Assembly (NCBI GenBank): GCA_947165335.1
Contig: CAMVAB010000016.1
Coordinates: forward strand, 1 to 13,556
Length of the DNA: 13,556 nt
From: an uncultured Pseudomonadota bacterium
Lineage (GTDB): Bacteria; Pseudomonadota; Alphaproteobacteria; Rs-D84
Direction: 5' to 3'
The notes under the pieces were generated by a model, which was not told where the DNA came from, made no database searches, and saw only the letters and a program-made list of their open reading frames with translations. The translations under genes and the position numbers were made by a program. How positions within the stretch are numbered: position 1 is the first letter of the stretch; each line of letters begins with the position of its first letter. Below are positions 13,504-13,556 of the stretch, piece after piece.

Positions 13504-13556
13504 ACATAAATACTGCTGTGATTTGTTCTTGCATTTGGAATGTCCCAAGAACGACC
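13502..13556 (-). CDS. Possible 3' end of a minus-strand gene, cut by window edge
   Basis: One minus-strand frame is open from the edge and ends at TAA (13504-13502), giving a tail ending FQMQEQITAVFM. The stop overlaps the T-run of a bidirectional terminator, just as expected for a convergent gene end. Only 17 residues are visible, so no product can be named and the reading is tentative. Confidence 0.45.
   Translation of the reverse strand, partial: VVLGTFQMQEQITAVFM

Noticed and set aside
1..13556. Search for CRISPR arrays, insertion sequences, toxin-antitoxin pairs and a prophage.
   Set aside because: No spaced repeats, transposase, integrase or phage structural genes are visible; the RusA-like and HTH genes alone are not enough to call a prophage.

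Overview
The window is AT-rich (roughly one third GC by eye) and reads like the chromosome of a Gram-negative bacterium, most likely an AT-rich alphaproteobacterium, perhaps a host-associated lineage. This rests on the alphaproteobacterial style of the GyrB and AspRS sequences, an AsmA-family envelope protein, an outer-membrane barrel protein and a RusA-like protein of a type I recall from Proteobacteria. Taxonomy is inferred from remembered sequence style, not from a search.

Layout. Positions 1-1342 (minus) are the N-terminal two thirds of UvrB, cut by the window edge. It diverges from an 825-residue AsmA-family protein (1410-3887, plus). A strong bidirectional hairpin terminator separates that gene from convergent aspS (3933-5687, minus). 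Upstream of aspS, reading along the minus strand, come a promoter (5978-5951), a tRNA-Thr gene (5939-5866), and a 178-base leader with a complete T-box antiterminator whose acceptor-binding bases and specifier fit tRNA-Asp. Upstream again is rmlD (6121-6963, minus), overlapping a 47-codon remnant of an AlkD-type DNA alkylation repair gene.

A tRNA gene with anticodon CAT lies on the plus strand (7077-7151). Its last bases are repeated exactly 229 bp downstream, enclosing a GC-rich, hairpin-rich noncoding insert with its own terminator. This looks like a tiny element integrated at the tRNA 3' end. Next come an unrecognised 122-residue protein (7413-7781, minus) and a divergent secreted beta-barrel candidate of PagL type (7895-8470, plus), possibly translated from a leaderless mRNA.

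Positions 12499 to 8474 (minus) form a tight operon: gyrB, a 97-residue unknown, a helix-hairpin-helix DNA glycosylase-like protein and ung. It links DNA topology with base excision repair. Divergent from gyrB is a two-gene plus-strand unit: a small helix-turn-helix protein and a RusA-like protein (12585-13460). That unit ends in a second copy (29 of 30 bases, inverted) of the terminator found after the AsmA gene. The last bases probably hold the 3' end of another minus-strand gene.

The most surprising features are the T-box leader of aspS in an apparently alphaproteobacterial genome, the 229-bp insert bounded by tRNA 3'-end repeats, and C in place of U at position 55 in both tRNA T-loops.
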